Source: Deltaproteobacteria bacterium
GTDB taxonomy: Bacteria > Myxococcota_A > Polyangia > Haliangiales > Haliangiaceae
Assembly (NCBI GenBank): GCA_020630875.1
Contig: JAHDIH010000001.1
Span: 620,001 to 684,000 of the forward strand
Direction of reading: 5' to 3'
DNA length: 64,000 bases
This document shows positions 16,883 to 25,127 of this stretch, in pieces. The position numbers and the translations under genes were made by a program. The notes beneath the pieces were generated by a model that was given only the letters and a program-made list of their open reading frames with translations, was not told where the DNA came from and did no database searches. The stretch's first letter is position 1. Every line of letters starts with the position of its first letter.

Positions 16883-17773
16883 ATGACCACGGATACCATC
16901 CGACAGAACACGGTGATTACGGCGATTAGCAAAATCACTGACCGAACCAAAGCAGCGAACGCATGCCTTGTGGTCATTTACGGAAGAGACTTGGGAAAAA
17001 AGTTTACGCTAAAACAAGCTGTGATTTCGATTGGTCGCTCTACCAAGTCGGATATCCAAGTGGAACAAGACGCGGTTTCTCGCAATCATTGCAAGATCAC
17101 CAACGATGGAAAACAAGTAATCATTTCTGATTTGGGCTCCACCAATGGCACGTACGTCAACGATGAGTTGATCTCCAAGCTGGAACTCGCCGATGGCGAC
17201 TTCATTAAAGTTGGTCGAATGATTTTCAAGTATCTCGCGAGCGATAACATCGAAAGCGCCTATCACGAGGAAATTTATCGTTTGACAACGATGGATGGAC
17301 TTACGCAAATTTACAACCGTCGTTACTTAACCGAACAGCTCAATCGAGAGCTGGGACGGGCACTGCGTTACCGACGCGATCTTTCGGTGATTATTTTCGA
17401 CATCGATCACTTTAAAGGTATCAACGACACGCACGGCCATCTTGCCGGCGATTACGTACTCAAACAGTTAGCAACCGTGGTTCGGTCCAAGATAAGGCGG
17501 GAAGACGTATTTGCTCGCTATGGCGGCGAAGAGTTTTGCGTGCTTTTACCTGAGGCAGACCGAGGGCATGCCTCGCAATTCGCAGAGAAAATTCGTAAAC
17601 TTACGGAGAGCACGACCTTCCAGTTTGAAGGAGAGTCCATTAGGGTCACGGTGTCTCTAGGGGTGGCGGCGCTGGATCACTCGAGAAAGATTACGCCGTC
17701 AGAGTTTCTGCAGAGAGCAGATGAACTGCTCTACGAGGCGAAACGCAATGGACGCAATTGCGTAATGGGATAG
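16883..17773 (+). CDS. FHA-domain diguanylate cyclase
   Basis: A cytoplasmic signalling protein. FHA domain at residues about 30-117 (SIGRSTKSDI, SRNHCKI, DLGSTNGTYVN) for binding phosphothreonine partners, then a GGDEF domain with intact GGEEF active site (214-218) and an RxxD inhibitory site (RRED) exactly five residues upstream. It should therefore make cyclic-di-GMP and be product-inhibited. The open frame begins at TTG 16862, but ATG 16883 gives a conventional start; neither has a well-spaced ribosome-binding site. FHA-GGDEF fusions are common in deltaproteobacterial and myxobacterial genomes, where a Ser/Thr kinase is the likely input; no kinase is nearby. Confidence 0.93.
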   Translation: MTTDTIRQNTVITAISKITDRTKAANACLVVIYGRDLGKKFTLKQAVISIGRSTKSDIQVEQDAVSRNHCKITNDGKQVIISDLGSTNGTYVNDELISKLELADGDFIKVGRMIFKYLASDNIESAYHEEIYRLTTMDGLTQIYNRRYLTEQLNRELGRALRYRRDLSVIIFDIDHFKGINDTHGHLAGDYVLKQLATVVRSKIRREDVFARYGGEEFCVLLPEADRGHASQFAEKIRKLTESTTFQFEGESIRVTVSLGVAALDHSRKITPSEFLQRADELLYEAKRNGRNCVMG

Positions 17774-17800
17774 CGTCATTGCCGCATGCTACGCTAGGGA

Positions 17801-19519
17801 GTGGCTGAGGGCTCTATTCAACTTTTATCCGATTCCGTAATCGATCAGATTGCGGCAGGCGAGGTTGTAGAACGACCCGCAAGTATCGTTAAGGAGTTGG
17901 TTGAGAATGCGTTGGACGCTAAATCTACTTACGTTTCTGTAGAGTTAGTTGATGGTGGGAAAACGCTCATACGAGTGGCGGACAACGGACACGGAATCGC
18001 TAAGGGCGACCTCCCTCTTTCGATTCGTCGTCATGCCACTTCAAAGTTGACGACCGCAAGTGAGTTGGTTGGAATTCGCTCTCATGGCTTTCGCGGAGAG
18101 GCGCTGGCTTCTATCGCTTCGGTGGCTGACTTGTCTATCACCACAAGAACAACTGGTGATGACGAGGCCACGAAGATGCGCATCGAAGGCGGGCAACCGC
18201 ACTTTGAGCCCGTCGCAGCTCCGGTGGGGACGGTGGTCGAAGTTGCCAATTTGTTCGAAAGCACTCCTGTTCGAAAGAAGTTTCTCAAGTCGCAAGGGAC
18301 AGAAGTAAGTCATATCTCCGCTGCCTTAACCCGACTGTCGTTGGGCCACCCTCACGTTCATCTCAAGGTGATAAGTCAGGGACGAGTACTTCTCGAGACT
18401 CCTAGGCACGAAAGTTCTAGCGATAGAGTACGTTCGGCACTAAAGGCAAAAGAAGAAGCAACGATGGTGCGAGGCGAGGAAAGTGGTGTTTCTGTGCTGG
18501 CGCACCTCTATCCGCCCGGTGCGGCTACGGGGAACTCTTCGTCCATTCATTTGCTGATAAACGGAAGAGGCATTCGCGATCGCAATCTGACTCACTCTGT
18601 TCGGTTGGCCTACGGCGATACTTTGCCAAAGGGGCGCTACCCTTTGGCAGTAGTTTACATTGATATGCCTGGCGACGAAGTAGATATTAATGTTCACCCT
18701 CAAAAGACTGAAGTTCGATTCGTCGATCCTCAGAGAGTGGCGGCGGCGGTTCGTCGGACGATTCGGCGTGGAATAGTGAAAGCGGAGTGGCATGCAAGTC
18801 ATGGCACATCAACGTACGTGAATGCAGTTACTCGCTCTTCTGTGGTGGCCGCTCAACAACGGCTGCAAAAAGCGTCTCCCGAAAGAGCTCCGCTGCAGTC
18901 CACTCAGCATGCGCAATCCACTTCACGGACTTTGGCTTCGGCGTACTCCACGCCGAGCTTTCAAAGAAAGTCATTATGGGAACCAAGGCCTCCGTCTACC
19001 TCGAGTCTTGCGCAGTCTACAGTTGCCTGGGAACAACAAAAGGACTCGACGAAGAGTCTTCCCGCCCCTCAGAGGTTGCCACGACCAAGTCGTGGACTCC
19101 GCTATATCGGCATTGCCAACAGTCAGTTGTTGGTATGCGAGTCTGCTAGCGAATTGGTGTTGCTTTCAATCGCTAAAGTCAGACGCCTTGTGTGCTTAGC
19201 GCAGGTTGAGTCGGCTACGCCTCAAAAACTTTTGATCCCTGAGAAGTGCAGGTCTCCTCTTCCTAAAGAAACGTTCGCAAAATTTGGAATCGTTGTAGAT
19301 GACGACTTCATCGTAGCGACTCCGCCTGGACTCTCTATCTCTGAAGAACTTGCAAACGTGCAGAGCCTTGAAAAGCTGGAGCGCTGCGTATTGATGCAGC
19401 TGGCACAGTCCGGGGTGGTTTCTGACAGTGAAGCGAAGGACCTGGTCGGGCATGTGAATTCGCTCGCAGATACCTCTGACGTGATGGTTTCTTGGCCATA
19501 CGACCAAATTGCCTTCTAG
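17801..19519 (+). CDS. mutL: DNA mismatch repair protein MutL, endonuclease-less type
   Basis: 572 residues. The N-terminal GHKL ATPase is intact: IDQIAAGEVVERPASIVKEL, ENALDA, DNGHGI, RHATSKL, SHGFRGEALASIASV. It acts with MutS to couple mismatch recognition to strand removal. The C-terminal domain lacks the metal-binding DQHA(x)2E(x)4E motif; the equivalent place reads LVLLSIAKVRRLVCLAQV, close in form to the E. coli-type LLSLPVAERWLRQAQL. The CPHGRP motif is also missing: the chain ends DVMVSWPYDQIAF. The protein is therefore probably without nicking activity. GTG 17801 follows CTAGGGA at good spacing, 27 bases after the FHA-GGDEF stop. The middle linker is Ser/Pro/Gln-rich. Confidence 0.95.
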   Translation: MAEGSIQLLSDSVIDQIAAGEVVERPASIVKELVENALDAKSTYVSVELVDGGKTLIRVADNGHGIAKGDLPLSIRRHATSKLTTASELVGIRSHGFRGEALASIASVADLSITTRTTGDDEATKMRIEGGQPHFEPVAAPVGTVVEVANLFESTPVRKKFLKSQGTEVSHISAALTRLSLGHPHVHLKVISQGRVLLETPRHESSSDRVRSALKAKEEATMVRGEESGVSVLAHLYPPGAATGNSSSIHLLINGRGIRDRNLTHSVRLAYGDTLPKGRYPLAVVYIDMPGDEVDINVHPQKTEVRFVDPQRVAAAVRRTIRRGIVKAEWHASHGTSTYVNAVTRSSVVAAQQRLQKASPERAPLQSTQHAQSTSRTLASAYSTPSFQRKSLWEPRPPSTSSLAQSTVAWEQQKDSTKSLPAPQRLPRPSRGLRYIGIANSQLLVCESASELVLLSIAKVRRLVCLAQVESATPQKLLIPEKCRSPLPKETFAKFGIVVDDDFIVATPPGLSISEELANVQSLEKLERCVLMQLAQSGVVSDSEAKDLVGHVNSLADTSDVMVSWPYDQIAF

Positions 19520-19522
19520 GAG

Positions 19523-20551
19523 CTACGGTTGCGCTTCTGGAAATTTGTTGTAGAAATCAACGAAGATAGCATCTCGATCTACGTCGATGGCTTCAATGAT
19601 TCGCCGTCCTGAACCCTCAGTCCATGTTTTATCTGTTGCGACTTTGATTGGCGCAACGGTCTGGGTTTCAAACCATTCTGTTGGGTTAATAAGATACCCT
19701 ACTGTGATCATGTCCCAAATGACCTTAGACTTGCCGAAGTGGTTTCCATCAAGTGGTGCATCTTCGTAAATTTCATAGAGAAAATCTCCCACTTCGCCTC
19801 TGTTGAATAAACGCTCTTCTATTTCTGGAAGTGAAACTCGCAGCTTTTCACCAACGAAATACCCGGGCAGGTAGTGAATCGTTGCCTGACTTTCGAAAAC
19901 GACATTGGCAGATTTTACGTCTTGAACCAAATTGAAAGAAGCATTCGGTTTCGGCCAAAAAGAGGGGTAGGCCGACGTCCAGATGATGGTCAAGTTGGAA
20001 GCTATTTCGGGGTTGGAAGTGATAGCCGCCGCCACATTGGTAAGCGCTCCTGTTGCCACAACTACTAAAGGGTTTTCTGCTGCGAGTGCGACCAGATTCT
20101 CGGAGGCCATTGAAGGCTCCTCTGGGGAAAAACTAGTGGCCCCTCGGTGAATACCTGAAGTCGGGGTGATTCCTAAAAGCGTTGCCATTTCGCCCGCTCT
20201 TTCGAAGGCGAGTTCCATTCCCTCTCCAGGAAGTTTTTCTGGAATGAAGTCGAGGTCCAAACCTAGATCGGTGAGCGTTTTTTCTAGAGTCCTAAGTTGC
20301 AGTGGGGGAACGGCTCCGTTGACTACAAGTTCGGTACTTAGACTGTAAGGAGCCGCGTGAATCGCTTCTACTTTTATCCTTTCAGGGGAAAGGGCTGCAT
20401 AGGCTAGGGCAAACTCGTCGTCTATCTCATTGGTCAGATCCATATCGAAAACCACTGACAGAAGGCCTTGTGGAATTGGTGTGGGGGGCTCCAAGGACGG
20501 TTCTGAGCTTTGGCACGAAGCGAGGACGAAAACGGTAATTAACCATCGCAT
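19523..20551 (-). CDS. Lipoprotein related to nucleoside hydrolases
   Basis: About 342 residues from ATG 20551, with lipobox VLASC, so an exported or membrane-anchored hydrolase. The N-terminal metal site, normally DTDPGIDDALAL in inosine-uridine hydrolases, appears as FDMDLTNEIDDEFALAYA, retaining the Asp residues. Later VVATGALTNVAAAI is the family's GPLTNVA-type motif, followed by VWDMITVGYLI, which matches the C-terminal DxxAxAxxL region carrying the calcium ligand. It probably hydrolyses a ribonucleoside-like N-glycosidic bond in the periplasm. The frame extends to 20593, but those residues spoil the signal peptide. It is convergent with mutL, three bases apart. Confidence 0.82.
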   Translation of the reverse strand: MRWLITVFVLASCQSSEPSLEPPTPIPQGLLSVVFDMDLTNEIDDEFALAYAALSPERIKVEAIHAAPYSLSTELVVNGAVPPLQLRTLEKTLTDLGLDLDFIPEKLPGEGMELAFERAGEMATLLGITPTSGIHRGATSFSPEEPSMASENLVALAAENPLVVVATGALTNVAAAITSNPEIASNLTIIWTSAYPSFWPKPNASFNLVQDVKSANVVFESQATIHYLPGYFVGEKLRVSLPEIEERLFNRGEVGDFLYEIYEDAPLDGNHFGKSKVIWDMITVGYLINPTEWFETQTVAPIKVATDKTWTEGSGRRIIEAIDVDRDAIFVDFYNKFPEAQP

Positions 20552-20671
20552 AATGGTGGGATAGCACAGACCTTGATAGATAACCCGCTTCAACCCGTCC
20601 GTCGATGTATCCCGGTTGTTACGATCTCGACGGTTGTTTTCTCTTAATGTAATTCGTGCTATTTCGGGGCT

Positions 20672-21628
20672 GTGCTACTTGTGATTTGTGGCCCGACAGG
20701 GTCGGGGAAGTCAGCTTTGGCTATGCAAATCGCGAAGTCAGTGGGGGGACAGATAGTCAGTGCTGATTCGCAGCAAGTCTACCGTGGGATGAATATTGGC
20801 ACTGGTAAAGTCTCACTCGAGGAAAGAATGGGGGTAATCCATCACCTAATCGATGTGGTGGAGCCTGAAGAAGAAATGACGGCGGCCAAGTACGCTGACT
20901 TAGCGAGGCCCATTGTGGACCGCGCTGCCACTCCTGTCGTTATTGCCGGGGGGACAATGCTCTACATAAGAGCGTTATTGTATGGCGTCGCCGATGGCCC
21001 GCCCGCGGATGAAAGTCTGCGAAAGAAACTTGAGGTTTGGGCAAATGACAACGGCTTGCCGGCACTGCATAAAAAACTTCAAGTAGTCGATCCCAAAGCA
21101 GCTCAAAAGATTCACGCCACCGATCTTAGAAGAATGGTTCGTGCATTAGAGGTTTTTGAGCTTACTGGGCAGCGGCTAAGCGAACTGCAAAAGCGGCATG
21201 ACTTCTCAAAACTGACGCCCAGGTGGCCTTATCGACAAATTGCGTTGGCACCGAATCGTGAGGTGCTTTATCCCAAGATCAACCAGCGGGTAAACGACAT
21301 GATGTCCGACGGACTATTAGACGAAGTTAAGGGATTAGCATCTCGAGGACTGTCTCCAGCCGACCACCGCTCTCAGCGAGCGATCGGCTATAATGAAATT
21401 CATCAACATCTTTCCGGTGAATTGGAGCTAGAAACCGCGGTTTCCTTGATCAAGAGAAATTCACGACGTTACGCGCGTAGACAGGTGAGCTGGTATCGTG
21501 CAGACTCGCGGACTGAGTGGTTTGAAACAGCGGTTGATATCGACGTTGAGGCAGTTTCAAATTACTTAACAGGAAAGAGTGATGAAACAAGTTTTGGATC
21601 TAACGGATCGAGAGATTCTCGATTTTGA
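20672..21628 (+). CDS. miaA: tRNA dimethylallyltransferase
   Basis: Adds an isopentenyl-type group to A37 of tRNAs reading UNN codons. 318 residues, normal length. P-loop CGPTGSGKSALA at residues 6-17, then SADSQQVYRGMNIGTGK (tRNA and DMAPP site), HHLIDVV, GGTMLYIRALL, and RRMVRALEV. GTG 20672 is the start; the ribosome-binding site is weak (CGGGG, seven bases upstream). The 3' end overlaps accA by 47 bases, so the two are co-transcribed. Confidence 0.96.
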   Translation: MLLVICGPTGSGKSALAMQIAKSVGGQIVSADSQQVYRGMNIGTGKVSLEERMGVIHHLIDVVEPEEEMTAAKYADLARPIVDRAATPVVIAGGTMLYIRALLYGVADGPPADESLRKKLEVWANDNGLPALHKKLQVVDPKAAQKIHATDLRRMVRALEVFELTGQRLSELQKRHDFSKLTPRWPYRQIALAPNREVLYPKINQRVNDMMSDGLLDEVKGLASRGLSPADHRSQRAIGYNEIHQHLSGELELETAVSLIKRNSRRYARRQVSWYRADSRTEWFETAVDIDVEAVSNYLTGKSDETSFGSNGSRDSRF

Positions 21629-22553
21629 GCGCCCAGTAATTGAGCTCTTGCGTACCATTGAAGAACTGAGGGATGCCAGCGCCGATGGTTCGATGAACTC
21701 ATCGACGGAGTCGCTCCACAAACAAGTAGCGAAGTTACAAACGGAGATTTTTTCGAATTTAACACCTCATCAGAAAGTCCAGCTGTCAAGGCATCCTTTG
21801 CGACCGTACTCTATGGATTACATCTCTGCGCTATTCGACGAATTCGAAGAGTTACGAGGAGACCGATCGTTTGCTGATGACCCTGCGATTGTCGGAGGTA
21901 TGGCAAGATTTGCAGGACGAGAAGTGCTGGTGATCGGCCATCAAAAAGGAAGAAATACCAAAGAGAACGTGCGGCGGAACTTTGGGATGGCCAGACCCGA
22001 GGGATATCGTAAGGCCACCAGGCTTTATCGATTGGCCTCCCGCTTTCGCAGGCCCATCATTAGCCTCATCGATACGCCTGGAGCGTACCCGGGAATTGGT
22101 GCTGAAGAACGAGGTCAAGCTGAAGCAATTGCGAAGTCGCTGCAAGTTATGTTTTCCGTTAAGACGCCAATCGTCTCGGTGATCATAGGAGAAGGAGGCT
22201 CGGGGGGAGCACTTGCCCTTGGAGTTTGTGACAGGTTGATGATGCTCGAGTACGCTACTTACTCAGTGATTTCACCAGAAGGTTGCGCGGCGATACTCTG
22301 GCGTGATCCGGCCGAGTCACCTGAAGCCGCCAAACAACTACGTATTTCATCCGAAGATGTGCTTAAGCTCGGAGTCTGCGAGGAGATAATTCGCGAGTCT
22401 GCAGGGGGGGCCCATCGCGATCCGCACACTACAGCTAGAAATCTTGGAATCGCTATTCGTGATTCTTTGGAGGAGCTCTGCGAGTTATCTGAGGCTGAAT
22501 TGATGGCTCACCGCTACGATCGGCATCGGAAACTGGGGTCGTATCAGGAGTAA
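21582..22553 (+). CDS. accA: Acetyl-CoA carboxylase carboxyltransferase subunit alpha
   Basis: Alpha subunit of the carboxyltransferase that makes malonyl-CoA for fatty-acid synthesis (pairs with AccD, not in window). 323 residues, standard length. N-terminal coiled helix LDFERPVIELLRTIEEL, then DEFEELRGDRSFADDPAI, QKGRNTKENVRRNFGMA, the LIDTPGAYPGIGAEERGQAEAI core, IGEGGSGGALALGV and YSVISPEGCAAILWRD. The start is ATG 21582, well spaced from AGGAAAG; a GTG directly before it (21579) is less likely. It begins inside miaA and its last 101 bases overlap the convergent membrane protease gene. Confidence 0.96.
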   Translation: MKQVLDLTDREILDFERPVIELLRTIEELRDASADGSMNSSTESLHKQVAKLQTEIFSNLTPHQKVQLSRHPLRPYSMDYISALFDEFEELRGDRSFADDPAIVGGMARFAGREVLVIGHQKGRNTKENVRRNFGMARPEGYRKATRLYRLASRFRRPIISLIDTPGAYPGIGAEERGQAEAIAKSLQVMFSVKTPIVSVIIGEGGSGGALALGVCDRLMMLEYATYSVISPEGCAAILWRDPAESPEAAKQLRISSEDVLKLGVCEEIIRESAGGAHRDPHTTARNLGIAIRDSLEELCELSEAELMAHRYDRHRKLGSYQE

Positions 22554-23241
22554 TCTTGGACAAGTACCTGAGTGCAAAGAATAAGCACGTCAGTGACCAA
22601 ACCATCCATACGCCAGCCCAGAGTTTGGGCGTTCCGAATGTCGCATCTGCCATGAGGTGAGCGTCGGATTTAATTATCTCCAATCCGTTCACCACCATGT
22701 GACTACGAAACAGTACTCTGATGTCCAAAAGTGCATTAATGCAGCACTGAACACCGACAAGAGTAAGAAAAAAAGACGCCGTTGTTTTGCTACGAGGAAT
22801 TGCGATTACTAGGAAGAATGCACCGCCAATTGCGGTTGCGACCTTGCCAAAATGATTGTCGATAGCCAGCAATGCCGAAAGGCCCATGGTTATTGCGACA
22901 ACGACAGCTGCGCGACGTGCGCTTTCCTTGGTGCGCGATTGCATCAGCAAGTAGCATCCAAATAGAGGCGTCCCCATGTACCCGGCGCTAGATATCAGTG
23001 CTTGACCGCTGCTGTTGACGCCGTGCGTTTGAAAAGCCAAACCAGCAGTGTCAGGGAAAATCTCCATGTGGCTAAAACCGGCGCCGGTCGCGATCATCAC
23101 CAGTGCATGTGAGCCTTCATGAATCCAAGTAGCAAGAAGTTTAAATGGATAGACTACTTTTCCATCAAACGGCCAATGCCAAAATAGAAGTGAAAAAATT
23201 ACAGACCAAGCAATGATCCGTCTGTTCTCAGCGGTCAACAT
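22453..23241 (-). CDS. M50-like membrane metalloprotease family protein
   Basis: About 262 residues from ATG 23241 (AGAGGG six bases upstream), with around seven hydrophobic segments. The second carries TWIHEGSHALVMIATGAG, the HExxH zinc motif in the context typical of the M50B-like family (FKLLATWIHEGSHAL). The usual second motif is not obvious, so activity is unproven. It is a multi-pass inner-membrane protein, possibly acting on membrane-embedded substrates. It overlaps the upstream 4-TM gene by 14 bases (operon) and its 3' end runs 101 bases into accA on the opposite strand, with a hydrophilic C-terminal tail encoded there. Confidence 0.78.
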   Translation of the reverse strand: MLTAENRRIIAWSVIFSLLFWHWPFDGKVVYPFKLLATWIHEGSHALVMIATGAGFSHMEIFPDTAGLAFQTHGVNSSGQALISSAGYMGTPLFGCYLLMQSRTKESARRAAVVVAITMGLSALLAIDNHFGKVATAIGGAFFLVIAIPRSKTTASFFLTLVGVQCCINALLDIRVLFRSHMVVNGLEIIKSDAHLMADATFGTPKLWAGVWMVWSLTCLFFALRYLSKITPDTTPVSDADRSGEPSIQPQITRRAPPKNHE

Positions 23242-23710
23242 TGGGCCCTCTTGCGCCAAAGAACATTGCAGCGATTGTGACGATGCAAAAACTCACGATT
23301 AGACCGCAGAGGGTTCCGACCACCAACACGGGGACCCACGCTACAAGTTCGCTGCTGAGCATTGAGAGTGAGGTGGCGACCAGTCCCGAACTGATAAACC
23401 CAATCAGGCCGCCAGCTGTAAATGCGGTTTTTCTCGAACGCTTTGCGCCTTTGAAGTAGGCGAGGCGCATCACGTGCACGGTGACTATCGCAAAGGAAAA
23501 TAACGACGGAAAAGCGGCGAAAATGAGTGCATTGGTGAGTATTTCACTAAAACGGAGGTCCCCGGAAGTCGCAAAGCTCACCAGCCAAAGCCCGCAGGCC
23601 AAAAGAGGAAGGAAGATGACGTACCCAAGCAAAATTCCCAGGATAAGTGTCCGAAATCCCAAGAAATGCTTCGAGCTTTGTGGGTTTTCATTTGGGTAAA
23701 TTTGAGTCAT
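23228..23710 (-). CDS. Four-helix membrane protein of unknown function
   Basis: 160 residues with four membrane segments: about 20-45 (LILGILLGYVIFLPLLACGL), 58-80, 95-115 and 122-150, and short polar ends. Gly/Ser-rich helices and a duplicated two-helix layout resemble small transport or accessory membrane proteins, but no family was recognised. It overlaps the M50-like gene and is likely its partner or simply co-transcribed. It is divergent from the tail-tube-like gene; the 78 bases between them contain a short imperfect inverted repeat (GGGAA ... TTCCC, near 23727). Confidence 0.68.
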   Translation of the reverse strand: MTQIYPNENPQSSKHFLGFRTLILGILLGYVIFLPLLACGLWLVSFATSGDLRFSEILTNALIFAAFPSLFSFAIVTVHVMRLAYFKGAKRSRKTAFTAGGLIGFISSGLVATSLSMLSSELVAWVPVLVVGTLCGLIVSFCIVTIAAMFFGARGPNVDR

Positions 23711-23788
23711 AATTGATAGTCGCGGGGGAAGATCAGTTCCCGTAATAGCGTAACATTACACAGCAACCTTACTCTGAAAGTAACGATC

Positions 23789-24760
23789 ATGGAAAGACCC
23801 TACGGAAACGCACGCTTCGCCCTTACGCTCGACAATAGTGGTTCGACCCAATCTGTTGCGCTGGTTAGGAGTATCTCCGGGGGAGAACCTGAGAGAGACG
23901 CAGTACAGCATACGATTAACCAACAATCGGACAATGTCACGTCACGGGTCGCAGGAGCCGTCAAGTACTCCGATATGTCGATTGAGTTAGGAATGGCAGG
24001 AGCCCCGGCATTTTGGGAGTTAATGAATGCGCCAGAGAAAAATGAGGCCTCCAGTTTCTCCGGCGCTGTAATCGCCTACGACTTACGCGGCACCGCAAGA
24101 GCGGCCCGAAAATTTACAGGAGTTTTGACCGAATTCACGCTTCCATCCCTGGACGCGTCTTCATCGAACGCGATGAATCTCAAAACCTCGATTGCTGTAG
24201 AAAGTCTTTCAACCGACAAACCGTCTGGTGAGATCAAACCTCCAGCTGGTAAATCGGCGTCCGAACAACTCAAATGGGTTTCGAATCAGTTCAGCGTTGA
24301 GTTTGCTGATAAAGCACTGGAAGAGTCCGGCAAGTATGCGACTAAAGTCGACGGGTTGACATTCAAACGAGAAGCTCATGATTACATCGCCAACGGCGAA
24401 TCGGGGCGGGTCAAAATGAAAGTTCCCGGTCGATTGACTACTCCAGATACGTTGAACATTACCATTCCTACCGTTTATGCAGCGCCGTTCAATCAGCGGC
24501 TGGCAGACTACGACAAAGACAAAGTAAGCGTGCCGTTTGGAGTTACGATCAACATGTGGGCTGGTACGTCCAAGAAGAGTGCCACCGACCGAGAAACCTT
24601 ACTTTCCATAGTTTGCGAAGGATGTGTTATTTTGTCAGCGAGCGATTCTGGACATGATGCGTCTGGTGGCAAGGTTGCAATGACCACTCTCAAGCTAGCG
24701 GTATCTACTGTGAAGTTAGAGTGGCCCAAAAAAGTAGAACCAGCAGCAACTCCGGGCTGA
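23789..24760 (+). CDS. Orphan tail-tube-like protein with two fused tube domains
   Basis: 323 residues, without signal peptide or membrane segment. The first half has the ordered features of contractile-system tail-tube proteins (T4 gp19/Afp1-like): PYGNARFALTLDN, SISGGEPERDAVQH, RVAGAVKYSDMSIELGMAG, FWELMN, VIAYDLRG, ARKFTGVLTEFTLPSLDA, IAVESL. The second half repeats the layout: NQFSVEFAD, YATKVDGLTFKRE, MKVPGRLTTPDTLNITIPT, PFNQRLADYDK, then a Cys-containing LLSIVCEGCVILSAS and LKLAVSTVKLEW. Normal tube proteins are single domains of 140-170 residues. No sheath, baseplate, spike or AAA gene is nearby. It may be a free-standing ring or tube former, or the distant part of a contractile system. 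The fold assignment is by motif order; the function is unknown. Confidence 0.7.
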   Translation: MERPYGNARFALTLDNSGSTQSVALVRSISGGEPERDAVQHTINQQSDNVTSRVAGAVKYSDMSIELGMAGAPAFWELMNAPEKNEASSFSGAVIAYDLRGTARAARKFTGVLTEFTLPSLDASSSNAMNLKTSIAVESLSTDKPSGEIKPPAGKSASEQLKWVSNQFSVEFADKALEESGKYATKVDGLTFKREAHDYIANGESGRVKMKVPGRLTTPDTLNITIPTVYAAPFNQRLADYDKDKVSVPFGVTINMWAGTSKKSATDRETLLSIVCEGCVILSASDSGHDASGGKVAMTTLKLAVSTVKLEWPKKVEPAATPG

Positions 24761-24785
24761 TCAGATAACCACCACTGATCAGATA
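24757..24785. repeat. 11-bp direct repeat CTGATCAGATA, 18 bp apart
   Basis: Two identical copies at 24757-24767 and 24775-24785, each with a central palindromic TGATCA. The first overlaps the stop codon of the tail-tube-like gene. The offset of 18 bp is close to two helical turns less three bases. They may be a protein-binding pair or a small duplication. Confidence 0.6.
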
Positions 24786-24793
24786 GGCAGCGC

Positions 24794-24836
24794 CGTAGAA
24801 AATCTACGAAAAAATAAAAAGGATCGTAAGCGATCG
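24794..24836. other. Two short hairpins in an A-rich spacer
   Basis: CGTAGA-AAA-TCTACG (24794-24808) and GATCG-TAAG-CGATC (24822-24835) are separated by an A-rich run (AAAAAATAAAAA). Because A-runs rather than T-runs follow the first stem on the + strand, they do not form a normal intrinsic terminator. The spacer to the next gene (24921) otherwise holds nothing recognisable. Confidence 0.4.
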
Positions 24837-24920
24837 AAAAGACTCACATCTGCAAAACGTCAGAAATTTAAGGTGTCAAAAAATTTGCCAGAGAACTTCT
24901 TGTAGTGGTTATGTAACTTC

Positions 24921-25127
24921 ATGGGGACAACAGTTTATTCTTCTGACTTACGCCCAAACCCACAAAGTCCTCGGGACGTTTTGGCGTTTGTTCTTTGCCC
25001 AGCCACCGCTTTTGCGGAATCGCACGATCCTGATGAGCTCGCTGCTGTTGAAGAGATAATCGGTTCCGTAAAAGAAGAAGCAATCCGCCGATGGTTCGAG
25101 CTGATAACCGCAGCGAACAGCAACTAG
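24921..25127 (+). CDS. Small hypothetical protein upstream of the homoserine-kinase-like gene
   Basis: 68 residues (ATG 24921), acidic, with a helical C-terminal half (DELAAVEEIIGSVKEEAIRRWFELI). No signal peptide or membrane helix. It overlaps the start of the next gene by 37 bases, so translation is probably coupled. The opposite strand is also open here but lacks coding character. No family was recognised. Confidence 0.5.
   Translation: MGTTVYSSDLRPNPQSPRDVLAFVLCPATAFAESHDPDELAAVEEIIGSVKEEAIRRWFELITAANSN

Noticed and set aside
24794-24820. Intrinsic terminator of the tail-tube-like gene
   Set aside because: The stem is followed by an A-run on the + strand, not a T-run.
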